In this document: positions 61,504 through 64,000 of the stretch, piece after piece
Layout of the letters: each line of letters begins with the position of its first letter
Numbering within the stretch: position 1 is the stretch's first letter
Origin: Pelotomaculum schinkii
GTDB lineage: Bacteria > Bacillota > Desulfotomaculia > Desulfotomaculales > Pelotomaculaceae
Length of the DNA stretch: 64,000 nucleotides
Direction of reading: 5' to 3'
Assembly: GCF_004369205.1 (NCBI RefSeq)
Contig: NZ_QFGA01000002.1
Coordinates: 434,001-498,000, forward strand
Program-made: the position numbers and the translations under genes
Notes under the pieces: model-generated
What the model was told of the DNA's origin: nothing
Databases searched by the model: none
The model's input: the letters and a program-made list of their open reading frames with translations, nothing else

Positions 61504-61653
61504 TAATTTACCACCATATAAGATATACAAATACCATTCTGCCTCTTTGTGGAAATTCCTTCCTGAAACAAAAAGAAATGCTGTACTACTTCGCAGGTAG
61601 TTCGCTTTTATTAATAAACAAATCATAAGTCAATAACAAAGCCCTAAAACTGC

Positions 61654-62367
61654 TCAAACCTCCCCTTTCAAAAACTGTTGTCTTAAGCCCTCATCAAACT
61701 TTTCTATAGCATATCTCAGCATTGTCCGGGGCATTTCCCGGTAATGTTCTTTCAGAAAACTTAATTCTGCTGCAAGATCCCGGTTGCCGGTTTCTCTAAG
61801 CATCCAGCCGACGGCTTTATGGATCAGGTCGTGCTTATGTTGCAGCAAAATCCTGGCGATATTGAAAGTGTCATTATACTGTCCATTGCGGATAAAGTAA
61901 AAGGTGGTGATGATGGCGATTCTTTGTTTCCAGAGGTGATCCGAGCGGGCAAATGCGTACAGGAGGTCTTTTTCCCGCTCCAAAAAATACGGGCCCAGTA
62001 TTTTATCGGCGGAAGAATCCACCAGATCCCAGTTGTTTATGTACGGTATGTTGTTCAAGTACAAATCCACAATGGCCCTTTGTTCTTCTTCGTCTTTTGC
62101 CTTCTCATATTTAAGGACCAGAAGAAAAAGCGCGGTTAAACGGTATTCATGTACGGACTCTTTTAACAATATTTCTATATCATCCAGGCTGACTTCCCGG
62201 TAATATTTCCGGGCAACCTTCCTCTGCAGGGGGACCGTTACACCAATAAACTGATCTCCCTCACCATACCCACCCGGGGCAGCTTTAAAATACCTCGGTA
62301 AAAATTCAGCCTTCTCAGCATTTTTGTATTTTCCCAACTCGTCTTTGACGGCCTGAATGGATTTCAT
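61654..62367 (-). CDS. DNA alkylation repair glycosylase, AlkD-like
   Basis: 237 aa from MKSIQAVKDELGKYKN (GGAGTG upstream). HEAT-like helical repeats; motifs NNWDLVDSSADKILGPYF and HKAVGWMLRETGNRD typical of AlkD. Removes alkylated bases such as 7-methylguanine. Intact. Confidence 0.9.
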   Translation of the reverse strand: MKSIQAVKDELGKYKNAEKAEFLPRYFKAAPGGYGEGDQFIGVTVPLQRKVARKYYREVSLDDIEILLKESVHEYRLTALFLLVLKYEKAKDEEEQRAIVDLYLNNIPYINNWDLVDSSADKILGPYFLEREKDLLYAFARSDHLWKQRIAIITTFYFIRNGQYNDTFNIARILLQHKHDLIHKAVGWMLRETGNRDLAAELSFLKEHYREMPRTMLRYAIEKFDEGLRQQFLKGEV

Positions 62368-62485
62368 TGTTTTCACTCCAAATCTGGTTGTTGAATTGAA
62401 CCTTTTCACTCAATAAGGTTATTGGTATAATATAATTTTATAAAGCAAATATATTTCTTCAATACGATATTGTTGAGGGATTTTC

Positions 62486-63361
62486 ATGTCGATATTCGAC
62501 GGCAAACCCATTGCAATGAACCCAAAGATAGTGCTGAGCGCTTCGCGCATGACCGACATGCCCAAATTCTACCCGGACAAATTGATGGAAGAGGTAGATA
62601 ATAGACTTGCACGTGGTTTGGAAATACACACCCTGGTTTTATGGACAAAGCATCCGGCAAGTTTATTAATTGACCCTTTGCGTTCATATCTCGAAGAACT
62701 AAAAAATAAAAATATACAACTCTATGTTCAGCTTACTATAACCGGGTTGGGAGGTTTAAGTATAGGGATAAAAGCAAACGGAAAGCCTTTGGTGTTGGAG
62801 CCAAAAGCTCCTTCCCTGCAAGACTCCTTACCGGCATTGCCTGATATTATTTACCTTGCCGGCAGCCCTGATAGAATAAGATTGAGAGTCGATCCAATAG
62901 TCAGAATTAAAGATAGTAAAGGAAATACTTTTTCCAGCCTCAAATTCCTGCCGGTTATTATCAAGTCAGCCGCTCAATATGGTATAAAATATTTTAGTTT
63001 TAGTTTTCTTGAAAAGAATATGCATCAGAAGGTAGATAAAAGATTTCGAGAGATGGGATGCCAAATTGTTCCCCCTGATGAGGAGGAACGGCACAGGACT
63101 TTTCATTGGTTAAAGCAAGTGGAATCAGCATACGGAGTTTTTATCAGTGCCTGCTGTGTGCCTGGATTTCCTGACAGCAAATGTATTGACGGTGAATTAT
63201 TACAGCAGCTTCATGACCGTCAGGAACCGGCTGATTCAAGACAACCGAGGAAAAGGCCGCAATGCGGGTGCACGTATTCCATAGATATCGGCGGGTGGCC
63301 TCCCAAATTATGTTATACCGGGTGCGACTACTGCTATGCTCATGCCAATTATATAGACTAA
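62486..63361 (+). CDS. DUF1848 family protein
   Basis: 291 aa. VLSASRMTDMPKFYPDKL near the N-terminus and the C-terminal Cys cluster CGCTYSIDIGGWPPKLCYTGCDYCYA fit DUF1848, predicted iron-sulfur proteins with similarity to radical SAM DNA lyases. Exact reaction unknown. Divergent from alkD, so possibly also in DNA repair. Confidence 0.85.
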   Translation: MSIFDGKPIAMNPKIVLSASRMTDMPKFYPDKLMEEVDNRLARGLEIHTLVLWTKHPASLLIDPLRSYLEELKNKNIQLYVQLTITGLGGLSIGIKANGKPLVLEPKAPSLQDSLPALPDIIYLAGSPDRIRLRVDPIVRIKDSKGNTFSSLKFLPVIIKSAAQYGIKYFSFSFLEKNMHQKVDKRFREMGCQIVPPDEEERHRTFHWLKQVESAYGVFISACCVPGFPDSKCIDGELLQQLHDRQEPADSRQPRKRPQCGCTYSIDIGGWPPKLCYTGCDYCYAHANYID

Positions 63362-63405
63362 ATCAAAGATCGGCCAAGAAAACTATCTGTATTCAAAGAC
63401 GGAAT

Positions 63406-64000
63406 TCAGTTATCCTCACTCACCATCAGAGGGAAAGTAACCTGCCATCTACCCTCGGTATGAAGACCGCTTGTGTAGAAGGAGCCATACAGGGTGTAGT
63501 CTCCGATTTCATCCTTCGGAATGTCGAACACAAACTCCTGATAGTCCATTCTGTCGTTGCTGTCCATGCCTTCAATGAAAGATACGCTGTAGTCGTATTG
63601 AGTCTGATTGCCGTCTTTATCAACGAGGTAGAAATACCCGTGATTGTCCAAAGTTCGTTTTTCGGAGGTTGCCAACTGAATATGGAGCATTCCATCAATA
63701 TATCCAATTGCGGTCACATCAAGGCCGCTTATTGGAGCACAAATAGACATCCCCGGATTCAGCACAACAAAGTCATTTGTCGCGCTTGTATATTTGGAAA
63801 GATTTATGCCGCTTTTACCTACAGCGTATATGGTTTGCGTTGCCGAGGACTCTTCCACTCTAGCAAGGTTTATATCAACCGGAACATCCTCCAATGAAGT
63901 TTTATGGCTGATAAACTCCCGCACCGAGAAGGTGAGCTTGCTTCCCGAGATATCATGGTCACCCCACTCGGTAATTAGAATCAGAAATGTGGCCGTTTTG
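63406..64000 (-). CDS. Hypothetical extracytoplasmic protein, N-terminus outside window
   Basis: At least 198 aa, open to the window edge (reads FLILITEWGDHDISGSKLTFSVREFISHKT). Beta-rich, no membrane segment in view. Resembles the C-terminal part of DUF4179/DUF5643-type anti-sigma or surface proteins; weak call. Confidence 0.5.
   Translation of the reverse strand, partial: KTATFLILITEWGDHDISGSKLTFSVREFISHKTSLEDVPVDINLARVEESSATQTIYAVGKSGINLSKYTSATNDFVVLNPGMSICAPISGLDVTAIGYIDGMLHIQLATSEKRTLDNHGYFYLVDKDGNQTQYDYSVSFIEGMDSNDRMDYQEFVFDIPKDEIGDYTLYGSFYTSGLHTEGRWQVTFPLMVSEDN

Noticed and set aside
1-64000. tRNA or rRNA genes as integration sites
   Set aside because: No stretch with convincing tRNA or rRNA structure was found by eye.

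Overview
The window looks like the chromosome of a spore-forming anaerobic Clostridia, probably of the Desulfotomaculum/Pelotomaculum (Peptococcaceae) type. That lineage is an inference from the YvrJ, DUF1659, DUF2922, Rpn and IS607 genes and the overall style. Almost everything is accessory DNA: an integrative conjugative element (ICE), an interrupted CRISPR-Cas operon, a phage-like regulatory module, a defence island, and an insertion-sequence/toxin-antitoxin zone. No rRNA, tRNA or CRISPR array was seen.

1-25.1 kb, all on the minus strand: the transfer region of a Tn1549/CTn4-like ICE. In transcription order it holds ParB-like protein, DUF7768, ArdA, DUF6674, PcfB, VirD4/TraG, Maff2, VirB6-like, SpoVG-like, DUF7007, then a Tad/Flp-type pilus block (CpaB, TadZ, TadA, TadB, TadC, four small pilin-like proteins, DUF4320, TadE-like, a 1038-aa CARDB surface protein, prepilin peptidase), an MT-A70 methyltransferase, PrgI, VirB4, an NlpC/P60 peptidase, DUF4315 and DUF4366. 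This block carries 17 copies of a 25-bp palindrome (half-site ACTTCGGGCCAA, one central base). Thirteen lie between a stop codon and the next ribosome-binding site or at the operon leader; four are translated in frame inside genes. No copy was found outside the ICE.

25.1-33.0 kb, minus strand: a type I-C cas operon (cas3-cas5c-cas8c-cas7-cas4-cas1). Right after cas1 only the first codons of cas2 remain, with a broken start; the ICE sequence begins there. The rest of cas2 and any adjacent array are gone.

33-43 kb: small ORFs and a terminator, then a phage-like module (RusA, DnaD-like replication protein, two divergent XRE regulators with shared palindromic operators, an ImmA-like protease with added zinc ribbons). 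A GntR-ABC transporter cassette sits between about 430-bp direct repeats that duplicate the 3' end of the protease gene and a YvrJ gene. DUF2922, DUF1659 and an IS21 remnant follow.

43-54.6 kb, minus strand: a defence island with a MazG-like protein, an ASCH-like protein, a frameshifted GNAT gene, McrBC, an SF1 helicase fused to a PD-(D/E)XK nuclease and a complete LexA-type self-cleaving peptidase domain, a second small nuclease, a DUF6119 (TIGR04141) protein and an unknown protein. The last four look AT-rich compared with the rest.

55-64 kb: an IS607 element (serine recombinase plus frameshifted TnpB), an Rpn-type nuclease, a decayed tyrosine recombinase, then more ordinary genes: site-2 protease, flavodoxin, a HEPN/MNT toxin-antitoxin pair, an AlkD-like glycosylase, a DUF1848 protein and a partial gene at the window edge.
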